NCBI GenBank assembly: GCA_963805295.1
Contig: CAWDTW010000081.1
Location: 1-64,000 of the forward strand
Direction of reading: 5' to 3'
Source of the DNA: Roseiarcus sp963805295
GTDB lineage: Bacteria; Pseudomonadota; Alphaproteobacteria; Rhizobiales; Beijerinckiaceae
Length of the DNA stretch: 64,000 bases
Shown: piece by piece, positions 9,572-18,136 of the stretch
How the letters are laid out: every line of letters begins with the position of its first letter
How positions within the stretch are numbered: the first letter of the stretch is position 1
The notes under the pieces: generated by a model
Databases searched by the model: none
What the model was told of the DNA's origin: nothing
The model's input: the letters and a program-made list of their open reading frames with translations, nothing else
Program-made: the position numbers and the translations under genes

Positions 9572-11762
9572 CGGACTGACTCCACCGGCGGCGGTGGACG
9601 TTCACTGCCAAGAGGCCAAGGAGCAACAGGCGTCCGCGGCGAAAGTCGCAGCGCCGTCGAAAACCGCGACGCCGCCAAAGGCTCCGGCGGCGACGCGGCC
9701 GGCCGCTGCGAAGCCCGAATCGGCGCCGCCGGCCGCAGCGAGAATTCGGCGACCGACGCCGCGCCCGCCTCAACCGCCCGCAGAGGCGGCTCGACCCGCG
9801 CCCGCGCCGGTTGAGCCGCCGCGTCCAGCGGCGAAGGTCGGCGAAACCGCCCCCGCCGCTGCGAAGCCCGCGGTCCTGGACCAACCCACCGCCGCGCCCG
9901 CGCGTCCGACGGCCGCCGCGCAGGCTGCGCCGCCGGCTCCCGCGCCTGCGGACGCGGGCGCTAAGGAGGCCTTCGGCTTCGCCGCCCATTATCCGCTCCC
10001 CAACGTCGAGGCGTTTGCCAACAACGTCGCCAACGCCATCGAGCAGGGCGGCAAAGTGATGGCCGCCTACATGCGGCCGCGCGAGAGCGGCGAGATCAAA
10101 ACGACGTCCGCCGACGAAGTCGGCGAAATGGTCCGTTCGCTCGGCCACATCGCCGAATACTACATGTCCGATCCCAGGCGGGCGATCGAGGCGCAGACGG
10201 CGCTGACCACGCAGTTCATCGATCTCTGGGCCGCGACGCTGCAACGCTTCCTGGGCGCGCCGGCGAAGCCGGTCGCCGAACCCGACCGCTCGGACAAGAG
10301 ATTCTCGGACGAAGAGTGGCGCGACAATCCGTACTTCGATTTCATCAAGCAGACCTACGTGTTGACGATGCGCTGGGCGGACGATCTCGTCAAGCGCGCC
10401 GACGAACTCGAACCGCACACGCGCGAAAAGGCGCAGTTCTACCTGCGCCAGGTCATGGCCGCGCTGTCGCCCACCAATTTCCTGGCCACCAATCCGGAGC
10501 TGTTGCGAACGACGCTCGCCGAGAGCGGCGAGAATCTCGTGCGCGGCCTAAAAATGCTGGCCGAGGACGTCCAGGCCGGACATGGCGAGCTGCGCATCCG
10601 CCAGGTCGACGCGCGCGCTTTCAAGGTCGGCGTCAACATGGCCGTGACACCCGGCAAGGTAATTCTGCGCAACGAGCTGATCGAGCTCATCCAGTACGAG
10701 CCGACCACGCCCGAGGTCTACAAGCGCCCGCTCTTGATTGTGCCGCCGTGGATCAACAAGTACTATGTGCTCGACCTTAATCCGGAGAAATCTTTCATCC
10801 GCTGGGCGGTGGCGCAGGGCCTGACCGTGTTCGTCATCTCCTGGGTCAATCCGGACGAACGCCACGCTGACAAGGGCCTCGACGCCTATATGCATGAGGG
10901 CGTCCTGACGGCCCTCACGGCAATCGACGATGCGACCGGCGAGATCGACGTCACGGCGATCGGCTATTGCGTCGGCGGAACGCTGCTCGCCATCACACTC
11001 GCCTACATGGCTGCGTTCGACGATAGGCGCATCTCCAGCGCGACGTTCTTCACCACCCTGGTCGATTTCACCGACCCGGGCGATCTGGGGGTCTTCGTCG
11101 ACGCGGAACAGTTGAAGGTGGTGGAGGAGCGGATGGCCGAGCAGGGCTATCTCGAAGCCTCGCACATGGCCCAGGCCTTCAACATGCTGCGCCCGAACGA
11201 CCTCATCTGGTCCTACTACGTCAACAATTATCTGAAGGGCAAAGAGCCGATGCCCTTCGACCTGCTCGTCTGGAACTCGAACTCGACGCGCATGCCCGCC
11301 GCGAATCACAAGTTCTACCTCCGCCACTGCTACCTTCAGAACGATCTCGCGAACGGGCGCATGGTTCTCAGCGGCAAGACGCTCGACCTCGGGAAGGTGA
11401 CGATTCCCGTCTATGAGCTGGCGTCGCGCGAAGACCACATCGCCCCCGCCCGCGGCGTGTTCCTCGGCGCCAAATGCTTCGGCGGCCCGGTTCGCTTCGT
11501 GACGGCCGGATCCGGTCATATCGCCGGCGTCGTCAACCCGGCCGACAAGCCGAAATATCAGTTCTGGACTGACGGGCCGCCGGAAGGCGATTTCGAGTCC
11601 TGGGTCGCCGCCGCCAAAGAGACGCCCGGCTCCTGGTGGCCGGACTGGATCCAGTGGGTCAGCGCCCAGGCGCCGGAGAAGGTTCCCGCCCGCAAGCCGG
11701 GCGATGGCAAGCTGAAACCGCTCGGCGACGCGCCGGGGGACTATGTGCGGGTGAAGGCGTAG
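9555..11762 (+). CDS. phaC: Class I poly(3-hydroxyalkanoate) synthase, tandem copy 2
   Basis: A 735-residue paralogue of the upstream synthase, nearly identical through the catalytic part: Cys472 in GYCVGG, Asp627 in SREDHIAP, His655 in GSGHIAG. Its Ala/Pro-rich extension is about 145 residues and lacks the first half of the copy 1 extension; similarity begins near the KAPSAKRPAAAK segment of copy 1. The start at 9555 follows a good GGAGG, but start codon and first residues derive from the DUF4160 remnant in another frame, so the duplication has been fused to a new start. Substitutions such as Y-V to Y-E near the Asp loop are mild, and both copies look catalytically competent. Confidence 0.92.
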   Translation: MPNSIGGLTPPAAVDVHCQEAKEQQASAAKVAAPSKTATPPKAPAATRPAAAKPESAPPAAARIRRPTPRPPQPPAEAARPAPAPVEPPRPAAKVGETAPAAAKPAVLDQPTAAPARPTAAAQAAPPAPAPADAGAKEAFGFAAHYPLPNVEAFANNVANAIEQGGKVMAAYMRPRESGEIKTTSADEVGEMVRSLGHIAEYYMSDPRRAIEAQTALTTQFIDLWAATLQRFLGAPAKPVAEPDRSDKRFSDEEWRDNPYFDFIKQTYVLTMRWADDLVKRADELEPHTREKAQFYLRQVMAALSPTNFLATNPELLRTTLAESGENLVRGLKMLAEDVQAGHGELRIRQVDARAFKVGVNMAVTPGKVILRNELIELIQYEPTTPEVYKRPLLIVPPWINKYYVLDLNPEKSFIRWAVAQGLTVFVISWVNPDERHADKGLDAYMHEGVLTALTAIDDATGEIDVTAIGYCVGGTLLAITLAYMAAFDDRRISSATFFTTLVDFTDPGDLGVFVDAEQLKVVEERMAEQGYLEASHMAQAFNMLRPNDLIWSYYVNNYLKGKEPMPFDLLVWNSNSTRMPAANHKFYLRHCYLQNDLANGRMVLSGKTLDLGKVTIPVYELASREDHIAPARGVFLGAKCFGGPVRFVTAGSGHIAGVVNPADKPKYQFWTDGPPEGDFESWVAAAKETPGSWWPDWIQWVSAQAPEKVPARKPGDGKLKPLGDAPGDYVRVKA

Positions 11763-11763
11763 G

Positions 11764-11898
11764 TTGAAGACGGCGTCGACCGACGCATCCGACGAACAGC
11801 GCGCCAACTGGCGCCTGATTGGTCGCGGCGAAGGCGTCCATTGGCCGGACATCGACGAGGACGTGTCGGTCAAGGCCTTGCTGGGGCTGCCGACGTAA
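11764..11898 (+). pseudogene. DUF2442 protein C-terminal remnant
   Basis: Reads SDEQRANWRLIGRGEGVHWP and then DIDEDVSVKALLGLPT before TAA, which is the conserved C-terminus of DUF2442 proteins. The N-terminal half is missing; the fragment starts 2 nt after the phaC stop. It pairs with the DUF4160 remnant on the other side of phaC copy 2. Confidence 0.75.
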
Positions 11899-11920
11899 CC
11901 CGCCAGGAAGGAGGGTGGCG

Positions 11921-12382
11921 ATGCTCACCGGACTTGCGCTTCTGGCCGGAATCGTGGCCGGTTCGCGGGCCTTGACGGCGCCTGCCGCCGCGAGCTGGGC
12001 CGCAAGGCTCGGCGGCCTCAATCTTGGCGGCTCCTGGCTCGCCTTCATGGGCCACGCCTGGACGCCCTGGATCTTCACGGCTCTCGCGCTCATCGAACTC
12101 ATCACCGACCAGCTTCCCTCGACGCCGAGCCGAAAAGTCCCGATGCAGTTCGGCGCCCGCATCGTCACCGGCGCGTTGTCGGGCGCGACGCTCGGCGCGG
12201 CGGGCGGCTCGTGGATCGTCGGCCTCGTCGCCGGAGTGGTCGGCGCCGTGATCGGCACGTACGGCGGCGCCGAAGTTCGGGCCCGCATGGCGAAGGCCTT
12301 CGGGCGCGATCGGCCGGCCGCGCTGATCGAGGACGCCGGCGCGATCATCCTCGGCCTCGTCATCGTCCTGGCGCTGCGATGA
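11921..12382 (+). CDS. DUF4126 family membrane protein
   Basis: A 153-residue, strongly hydrophobic protein with LTGLALLAGIVAGSRALTAP at the start, AFMGHAWTPWIFTALALIEL, a short TDQLPSTPSRKVP loop, then Gly/Ala-rich helices (GALSGATLGAAGGSW, LVAGVVGAVIGTYGG). This pattern is typical of DUF4126, an inner-membrane family of unknown role. AAGGAGGG lies 7 nt before the ATG. Its stop overlaps the next start (ATGA), so it is translated with the oxidoreductase, which suggests a common process. Confidence 0.8.
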   Translation: MLTGLALLAGIVAGSRALTAPAAASWAARLGGLNLGGSWLAFMGHAWTPWIFTALALIELITDQLPSTPSRKVPMQFGARIVTGALSGATLGAAGGSWIVGLVAGVVGAVIGTYGGAEVRARMAKAFGRDRPAALIEDAGAIILGLVIVLALR

Positions 12383-13749
12383 ACCGCCGCTTCGACGCCA
12401 TTGTGATCGGCGCCGGCCAGGCCGGCCCGCCGATGGCCGGCCGGATCGCCGCCACGGGCAAGACGGTCGCCCTCATCGAGCGCAAGCTCATCGGCGGAAC
12501 CTGCGTCAACACCGGCTGCACGCCGACCAAGACGCTGGTGGCCAGCGCCTATGCGGCTCATCTCGCCAGGCGCGCCGCTGACTTCGGCGTCAGCGCCGGA
12601 CCGGTCGGCGTCGATTTCGCAGCCGTCATGGCCCGCAAAGACAAGGTCGTCGGCGGCTCCCGCTCGAGCGTCGAGGGCTGGCTCAGGGGCATGGCGAACT
12701 GCGCGGTCGTCGAGGGTCACGCCCGCTTCCTGTCGCCGACGACGGTCAAGGTCGGCGACGACGTGCTCGAAGCCGAGCGCTTCTTCATCAATGTCGGCTG
12801 CCGGGCCATCGTGCCCGACTTTCCGGGGATCGATCAGGTGAGGACGCTGACCAACACGACGCTGCTCGAACTCGACGCGCTTCCGCGGCGCCTCGTCATC
12901 GTCGGAGGAAGCTACGTCGGGCTCGAGTTCGCGCAGGTTTTCCGACGCTTCGGCGCCGCGGTCACGGTAGTGGAAAAAATGCCGCGCCTGATCAGCCGCG
13001 AGGACGAGGACGTGTCGGACGCGATCCGCGAAGTCCTCGAAGCCGAGGGCGTCGCGATCCGCTGCGACGCCGAGTGCATCAGCTTCGCGCCGCGCGGCGC
13101 GGACATCGGGGTCGGCGTTAACTGCGCGAGCGGCGAACCCGAAGAAGTCGGCTCCCACGCGCTGCTCGCCGTCGGACGGCGGCCGAACACCGACGACCTC
13201 GGGCTCGATGCAGCGGGCGTCAGGACCGACGAGCACGGCTACATCGTCGTCGACGAGGGACTGCGCACCAGCGTCCCGCACGTTTTTGCGCTCGGCGACT
13301 GCAACGGGCGCGGCGCCTTCACCCATACCTCTTACAACGATTTCGAAATCGCCGCGGCGAACCTGCTCGACGGGGCGGCGCGCAAGGTCAGCGACCGCAT
13401 TCCGGCCTATGCGCTCTACATCGATCCGCCGCTCGGCCGGGTCGGTCTGACCGAGGCCGAGGCCCGCGCCAAGGGCCACGCGGTGCGGATCGGCCTCCGG
13501 CCGATGACGCGGGTCGGCCGCGCGGTCGAGAAAGGCGAAACGCGAGGCTTCATGAAAGTCGTGGTCGACCGCTTGACCGACGCGATCCTCGGCGCCGCCG
13601 TATTCGGCGTGGGCGGCGACGAGGCGATTCATGGGGTGATCGAGGCGATGGCGGCGGGCGTCACGGCCACAGCCTACACCCGCGCGATGGCGATCCACCC
13701 GACGGTTTCAGAGCTTCTGCCGACGGTCTTCGGCGAACTCTCGCCGTGA
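12379..13749 (+). CDS. FAD-dependent pyridine nucleotide-disulfide oxidoreductase (MerA-like)
   Basis: A 456-residue class I flavoprotein disulfide reductase. Visible are the FAD motif GAGQAGPPMAG, the redox-active pair in GGTCVNTGCTPTK, the NAD(P)H motif VGGSYVGLEFAQ, the second FAD motif ALGDCNG, and the C-terminal dimerisation domain with the catalytic His in MAIHPTVSEL. It is similar to mercuric reductase-like proteins but lacks the N-terminal heavy-metal domain and the C-terminal vicinal Cys pair, so Hg(II) reduction is not supported. It is overlapped by DUF4126 upstream and the phosphatase downstream (GTGA), forming a three-gene operon. The electron acceptor is unknown. Confidence 0.87.
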   Translation: MNRRFDAIVIGAGQAGPPMAGRIAATGKTVALIERKLIGGTCVNTGCTPTKTLVASAYAAHLARRAADFGVSAGPVGVDFAAVMARKDKVVGGSRSSVEGWLRGMANCAVVEGHARFLSPTTVKVGDDVLEAERFFINVGCRAIVPDFPGIDQVRTLTNTTLLELDALPRRLVIVGGSYVGLEFAQVFRRFGAAVTVVEKMPRLISREDEDVSDAIREVLEAEGVAIRCDAECISFAPRGADIGVGVNCASGEPEEVGSHALLAVGRRPNTDDLGLDAAGVRTDEHGYIVVDEGLRTSVPHVFALGDCNGRGAFTHTSYNDFEIAAANLLDGAARKVSDRIPAYALYIDPPLGRVGLTEAEARAKGHAVRIGLRPMTRVGRAVEKGETRGFMKVVVDRLTDAILGAAVFGVGGDEAIHGVIEAMAAGVTATAYTRAMAIHPTVSELLPTVFGELSP

Positions 13750-14348
13750 GTCACGAAATTCCAATCGAAGCCACCATCCCGCCGTGCGTCCACCTCGTTC
13801 GTCACGGCGAGACCGCCTGGAGCGCGAGCGGCCAGCATACCGGGCGTACGGACATTCCTCTGACTGAGGAAGGCGAGCGGAAAGCGTGGGGCTTGCGCGA
13901 ACGTCTTATGGCCGTGGTGTTCAACAGGGTGTTCACGAGCCCGCTTCAACGCGCGGCCCGCACGTGCGAGCTCGCCGGTTTTGGCGCGGCGGCGAAGGTC
14001 GAGCCCGACCTCGTCGAATGGGACTATGGCGACTACGAGGGACGGACGACGCGCGAAATCCAGGCGGCGCGCCCCGGCTGGCGCCTGTTTCGCCACGGAT
14101 GCCCGAACGGCGAGCAGGCGGCCGACGTCGGTGCCCGCGCCGACCGCGTCATCGCGCGGCTTCGCGCGGCGGACGACACGGCGATCCTTTTCTCGAGCGG
14201 CCACATCCTCAGGGTTCTCGCGGCCCGCTGGCTTGGCCTCGCGCCGTCAGAGGGACGGCTCTTCCTGCTCGGCACCGCCAGCGTCAGCATCCTCGGCTAC
14301 GAGCACGACAAAGAGGAGCCCGCCGTAGCTTTGTGGAATGAGGGTTGA
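13746..14348 (+). CDS. Histidine phosphatase family protein
   Basis: A 200-residue member of the phosphoglycerate mutase-like superfamily. The phospho-accepting His lies in VHLVRHGETAW, the FTSPLQRAARTCELAG segment follows, the acid residue is in LVEWDYGDYEGRTT, and the second His is in SSGHILRVLA. Arg-His-Gly and Ser-Gly-His are intact, so it should be active on small phosphoesters. The GTG start overlaps the reductase stop, giving translational coupling. The natural substrate is unknown. Confidence 0.87.
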   Translation: MSHEIPIEATIPPCVHLVRHGETAWSASGQHTGRTDIPLTEEGERKAWGLRERLMAVVFNRVFTSPLQRAARTCELAGFGAAAKVEPDLVEWDYGDYEGRTTREIQAARPGWRLFRHGCPNGEQAADVGARADRVIARLRAADDTAILFSSGHILRVLAARWLGLAPSEGRLFLLGTASVSILGYEHDKEEPAVALWNEG

Positions 14349-14394
14349 GCCGCGGGCGCCGCGCTTTCTCCCTCACCCGCTTGCGGGAGGGGAG

Positions 14395-14436
14395 GAAAAC
14401 GTGTCGGTCAACGCGCTCCTGGGCTTGCCGGCGTAG
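14395..14436 (+). pseudogene. Second DUF2442 C-terminal tail
   Basis: ENVSVNALLGLPA before TAG matches the end of the DUF2442 remnant at 11764-11898 (EDVSVKALLGLPT). Only 13 codons remain. It sits 28 bp before the hemB fragment, so two unrelated gene pieces are joined here. Confidence 0.5.
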
Positions 14437-14464
14437 ACGAATGTCGGCCCATTGACTTGGCTCG

Positions 14465-14824
14465 GAGGGCAAGACCAAGCGCGCGCCGGTCGCGGCGATG
14501 CCCGGCGTCAACCGGCTCAGCGTCGACGAGGCGGTTCGCGAGGCCGAGCGGGCGGTAAAAGTCGACATTCCGATGATCGCCTTCTTCCCCTACGCCGAGC
14601 CGCATTTGAAGAACGAGAACGGCAGCGAGGCCTTCAATGAGAGCAACCTCGTCTGCAAGGCCTGCCGGGCGATCAAGCACGAGTTCCCCGAGATCGGCCT
14701 CGTCATCGACGTCGCGCTCGACCCCAATACCAGCCACGGCCACGACGGCATCGTGCACGACCGCGAGGGCGAATTGCGCATTCTCAACGACGAAACGGCC
14801 GAGGCCCTGGCGCGTCTGGCGCGC
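14465..14824 (+). pseudogene. Internal fragment of a second hemB gene
   Basis: About 120 codons (EGKTKRAPVAAMPGV through LRILNDETAEAL) align without gaps to residues of the intact HemB at 18137-19177. The N-terminal part and the C-terminal two-thirds, including both active-site lysines, are missing, and the frame runs into unrelated sequence to a stop at 14854. The fragment differs from the intact gene at many positions (for example NRLSV for DRLSV and IGLVIDVALDPNT for LGLVTDVALDPYT), so it is an old or imported copy and not a recent duplication. Confidence 0.88.
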
Positions 14825-14854
14825 CGGCATCGCTTTCTCCGCCATCTGTCATAA

Positions 14855-15173
14855 ATTCGGCGGGATATAGGCCTAACAACCTCTGCGGCTCGATAGTTGG
14901 GATCGCCATCCCGTGCCGAAACCCGCCGCAAAGCCGCCTCGTTCGATCGTCTCGGATGCCGATGACGTCACAGCCTCCACAGCCCGGAGGGTCACGCCGA
15001 CGGCTGGGGCGGCGGTCGCCCGCCGCCGGCCCTCTCGCTAAAGCGAAGGATTGCCGCGCGGCGCATGAGCGTCGGCGTGGCTGATCGCGGAGCGCAGTGA
15101 ACGGATCGGCGAGCGATCGCGGGCAGCGGCCAAGAACGAGCGGAAAACCGGCTGCGCACCAAGGAGCAAACTC
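14855..15173. other. Intergenic region upstream of the ABC importer
   Basis: About 320 bp. A GC-rich palindromic stretch (gcggcggtcgcccgccgc near 15010) is visible. It must hold the promoter of the ABC operon, but no clear boxes could be picked out. Confidence 0.4.
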
Positions 15174-16136
15174 ATGATACGCCCCACGAGAAAACACGCT
15201 TCGTCCATCGCCGGCGGCGCCGCGATCGCCTGCGCGGCGCTGATAGCCTCGCTCGGCGGCGCGGCCGCCGCCAACCCTGAATTCACCTTCGCAATGATCA
15301 CGCACGGCCAGCCCGGCGACGCGTTCTGGGACATCATCCGCAAGGGCGCCGAGGCGGCGGCGAAGAAAGACAACGTGAGGTTTCTCTACTTCGCCGACCC
15401 GACCGCATCGAAGGAGGCGCAATTGGTGACCAATGTCGTGCAGCAGCACGTCGACGGCATCGCGGTCACGCTCGCCTTCCCCGACGCCGAAGAGGCGGCG
15501 GTGAAACAGGCCGAGGCGGCGGGCATTCCGATCCTCGGCTTCAACGCCGGCGTCGACGACTGGAAGAAGGCGGGCCTGCTGATGTACGTCGGCCAGGACG
15601 AGACAATCGCCGGCGAAGCGGTCGGCGACCGGCTCAATGGCGAAGGCGCGAAGAGCGTGATCTGCGTCGACCAGCAGCAAGGCGCGGTGCAGCTCGAGGA
15701 GCGCTGCGACGGCATGAAGAAGGCGTTCCACGGGGATACGTTCGTGCTCTACGTCGCCGGCTATGACATGGCCGCGGCCAAGTCGCGCATTCTCGCCAAG
15801 CTGCAGCAGAGCCCGAACACCGACTATATCGTGACCCTCGGCGCGCCGTTTGCGCCGGTCGCGATCGACGCGGCCGCGAGCGCCGGCGGTCACACCAAGG
15901 TCGGCACGTTCGACCTGAACCCGCAAGCGGTGTCGCTGATCAAAGAGGGCAAGCTGCAATGGGCGGTCGACCAGCAGCCCTTTGTCGAGGGCTATGAGGC
16001 GATCGACCTCCTGTGGCTCAACAAGACCAACGGCGACACGCTCGGCGGCGGCGGCCCGGTCCTCACCGGGCCGACCTTCGTCACCAAGGGCGACGTCGCC
16101 GAAGTCGCCAAATTCGCCGAGCGCGGCACACGATAG
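15174..16136 (+). CDS. Sugar-type ABC transporter, periplasmic substrate-binding protein
   Basis: A 320-residue protein with a signal peptide (GAAIACAALIASLGGAAAA) and the Peripla_BP_4 fold: FAMITHGQPGDAFWDIIRKG, ADPTASKEAQLVTNVVQQH, DGIAVTLAFPDA, and VGTFDLNPQAV. These features fit ribose/fructose-type binding proteins. The next two genes are permease and ATPase, so it delivers a sugar or related small solute to them. GGAGC precedes the ATG. The ligand cannot be deduced. Confidence 0.9.
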   Translation: MIRPTRKHASSIAGGAAIACAALIASLGGAAAANPEFTFAMITHGQPGDAFWDIIRKGAEAAAKKDNVRFLYFADPTASKEAQLVTNVVQQHVDGIAVTLAFPDAEEAAVKQAEAAGIPILGFNAGVDDWKKAGLLMYVGQDETIAGEAVGDRLNGEGAKSVICVDQQQGAVQLEERCDGMKKAFHGDTFVLYVAGYDMAAAKSRILAKLQQSPNTDYIVTLGAPFAPVAIDAAASAGGHTKVGTFDLNPQAVSLIKEGKLQWAVDQQPFVEGYEAIDLLWLNKTNGDTLGGGGPVLTGPTFVTKGDVAEVAKFAERGTR

Positions 16137-16188
16137 CCCATGAAACGGAAACGCGACGCCGGCGCGAGCCGACCGAAGCAGTGACGTC

Positions 16189-17241
16189 TTGAGCACGATC
16201 GCCCAAAGCTCCGAACCTCGCCTGGAGCGCCGCCGCGTGGCGCGCCAGGCGATGTGGAAAACGGTGCTCAAGCGGCCCGAAGCGGGCGCGCTCGGCGGGG
16301 CCGTTTTGGTGTTCGTCTTCTTTTTTGTCGTGGCGCCGCCATTCCGCGAGTTGGCGGCGTTTACGACCGTGCTCTATCAGTCTGCGACGATCGGCATACC
16401 GGCGGTCGCGGTTTCGCTGTTGATGATCGGCGGCGAATTCGACCTGACGGCCGGCGTCGCCGTGACGACATCGTCGCTCGCCGCCTCGATCTTCGCCACC
16501 GACGTCGCCGGCAACATGTGGTTTGGCGTCGCCTTCGCGCTTCTGCTGTCGCTTGGCGTCGGCTGGCTCAATGGCTACCTGCTGATCCGCACCCGCCTCC
16601 ACAGCTTCCTGGTGACGCTGTCGACCTTCCTCATGCTCCAGGGACTGAACATCGCCGTCACCAAGCTCATCACCGGCAATGTCGCCACCGGCGACATCAG
16701 CGCCATGCCGGGTTACGCTTCGGCCCAGACGGTGTTCGCCTCGAACGTTCGTTTCGGCGGCGTGACCGTGAGCGTCGCCATTTTATATTGGATCGTCTTT
16801 GTGCTGATCGCGACCTGGGCGCTGCTGCGCACCCGGGTCGGCAACTGGATTTTCGCCGTCGGCGGCGACAGCGAAAGCGCGCGGGCGGTCGGCGTGCCGG
16901 TGCGCAAGCTGAAGGTCGCGCTTTTCATGCTCGTCGGCCTCTCGGTGTGGTTCCTCGGCATGCACATGCTGTTCGCCTACGACACGGTGCAATCCGGCGC
17001 CGGCGTCGGCAACGAATTGCTTTACATCGCCGCCTCCGTCGTCGGCGGCTGTCTGCTGACTGGCGGCTATGGCTCGGCGGTCGGCTCGGCGCTCGGCGCC
17101 TTCATCTTCGGCATGACGACCGAGGGCGTCATCTACGCCGATTGGGACCCCGACTGGTTTATGTATTTCGTTGGCGCGATGCTGCTGCTGGCGACGGTCG
17201 TCAACACCTGGATCCGGGCGAGCGCAAGCCGAGGCAAATGA
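16189..17241 (+). CDS. Sugar-type ABC transporter permease
   Basis: A 350-residue inner-membrane permease of the RbsC/FrcC type, with repeated hydrophobic segments, LMIGGEFDLTAG (the conserved G.DLS.G-like loop) and the ARAVGVPVRKLKVALFMLVG coupling region. A TTG start at 16189 was chosen because it gives the expected length after the cytoplasmic N-terminus; it lies 52 bp after the binding protein. It forms the channel with the ATPase encoded 1 nt downstream. Confidence 0.88.
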   Translation: MSTIAQSSEPRLERRRVARQAMWKTVLKRPEAGALGGAVLVFVFFFVVAPPFRELAAFTTVLYQSATIGIPAVAVSLLMIGGEFDLTAGVAVTTSSLAASIFATDVAGNMWFGVAFALLLSLGVGWLNGYLLIRTRLHSFLVTLSTFLMLQGLNIAVTKLITGNVATGDISAMPGYASAQTVFASNVRFGGVTVSVAILYWIVFVLIATWALLRTRVGNWIFAVGGDSESARAVGVPVRKLKVALFMLVGLSVWFLGMHMLFAYDTVQSGAGVGNELLYIAASVVGGCLLTGGYGSAVGSALGAFIFGMTTEGVIYADWDPDWFMYFVGAMLLLATVVNTWIRASASRGK

Positions 17242-17242
17242 G

Positions 17243-18040
17243 ATGTCCGATCCGTCCGCGCCCATCATCGAGCTGCGCAGCATCGGCAAGAGCTTCGGCG
17301 CCATCAACGCTTTGCGCAATGTCAGCCTGAACGTGCGTCAGGGCGAAGTCACCTGCATTCTCGGCGACAACGGCGCCGGCAAATCGACCCTGATCAGCAT
17401 CGTCGCTGGACTGACCACGCCCGACGAAGGCGAATACGCGGTCGATGGCGCGATCGTGCGCTTTCGCTCGCCGCGCGAGGCGCTCGATCGCGGCATCGCG
17501 GCCGTCTACCAGACGCTGGCGCTCGTGCCGCTGTTGCCGGTGTGGCGCAATTTCTTCCTCGGGTCGGAAATGGTCCGCGGAGTCGGACCTCTGCGTCGTC
17601 TGGACGTCAGGACGATGTGGGCGAAGACCGACGAGACGCTGCTGCGCATGGGCATCGATCTGCCCGACATGGAGCAGCCGGTCGGAACGCTCTCGGGCGG
17701 GCAACGCCAGGTCGTGGCGATCGCCCGCGCCGTCCACTTCGGCGCGCGGGTGCTGATCCTCGACGAGCCGACGGCCGCGCTCGGCGTCGCGCAATCCGGC
17801 ATCGTGCTCAAATATATCGCCGCGGCGGCGCGCGAGCATGGAGTCGGCGTCATTTTCATCACCCACAATCCCCACCACGCCTTCATGGTCGGCGACCACT
17901 TTCTGGTCCTGGCGCGCGGCGAAGTCGATCTCGACGCGCCGCGAGCGAACCTCACGTTCGAGAAACTGATGTTCCATATGGCGGGGGGCGCCGGCCTCAG
18001 CGCGCTGCAACACGAGCTGCATCGCGGCCTCGCCCCGTAG
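17243..18040 (+). CDS. Sugar-type ABC transporter ATP-binding protein (single domain)
   Basis: A 265-residue ATPase with Walker A GDNGAGKST, Q-loop AAVYQTLALVPLL, signature TLSGGQRQ, Walker B VLILDEPT and H-loop FITHNPHHA. Unlike RbsA-type ATPases it has only one nucleotide-binding domain, as in FrcA-like importers, so it should act as a homodimer. The ATG lies 1 nt after the permease stop. Together the three genes make one complete importer. Confidence 0.9.
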   Translation: MSDPSAPIIELRSIGKSFGAINALRNVSLNVRQGEVTCILGDNGAGKSTLISIVAGLTTPDEGEYAVDGAIVRFRSPREALDRGIAAVYQTLALVPLLPVWRNFFLGSEMVRGVGPLRRLDVRTMWAKTDETLLRMGIDLPDMEQPVGTLSGGQRQVVAIARAVHFGARVLILDEPTAALGVAQSGIVLKYIAAAAREHGVGVIFITHNPHHAFMVGDHFLVLARGEVDLDAPRANLTFEKLMFHMAGGAGLSALQHELHRGLAP

Positions 18041-18136
18041 CGTCGCCGGCGGGCTCGCCGCCTGTCGCGCCCGCCAACTCTGCGCTCGCAATCCCGGTCG
18101 GACGCCCTGTATAGTCGGGGCGCCAGGAGCCTCGCG

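Noticed and set aside
11659..13698. Very long minus-strand frame opposite phaC and the reductase
   Set aside because: A shadow of GC-rich coding DNA without recognisable protein features.
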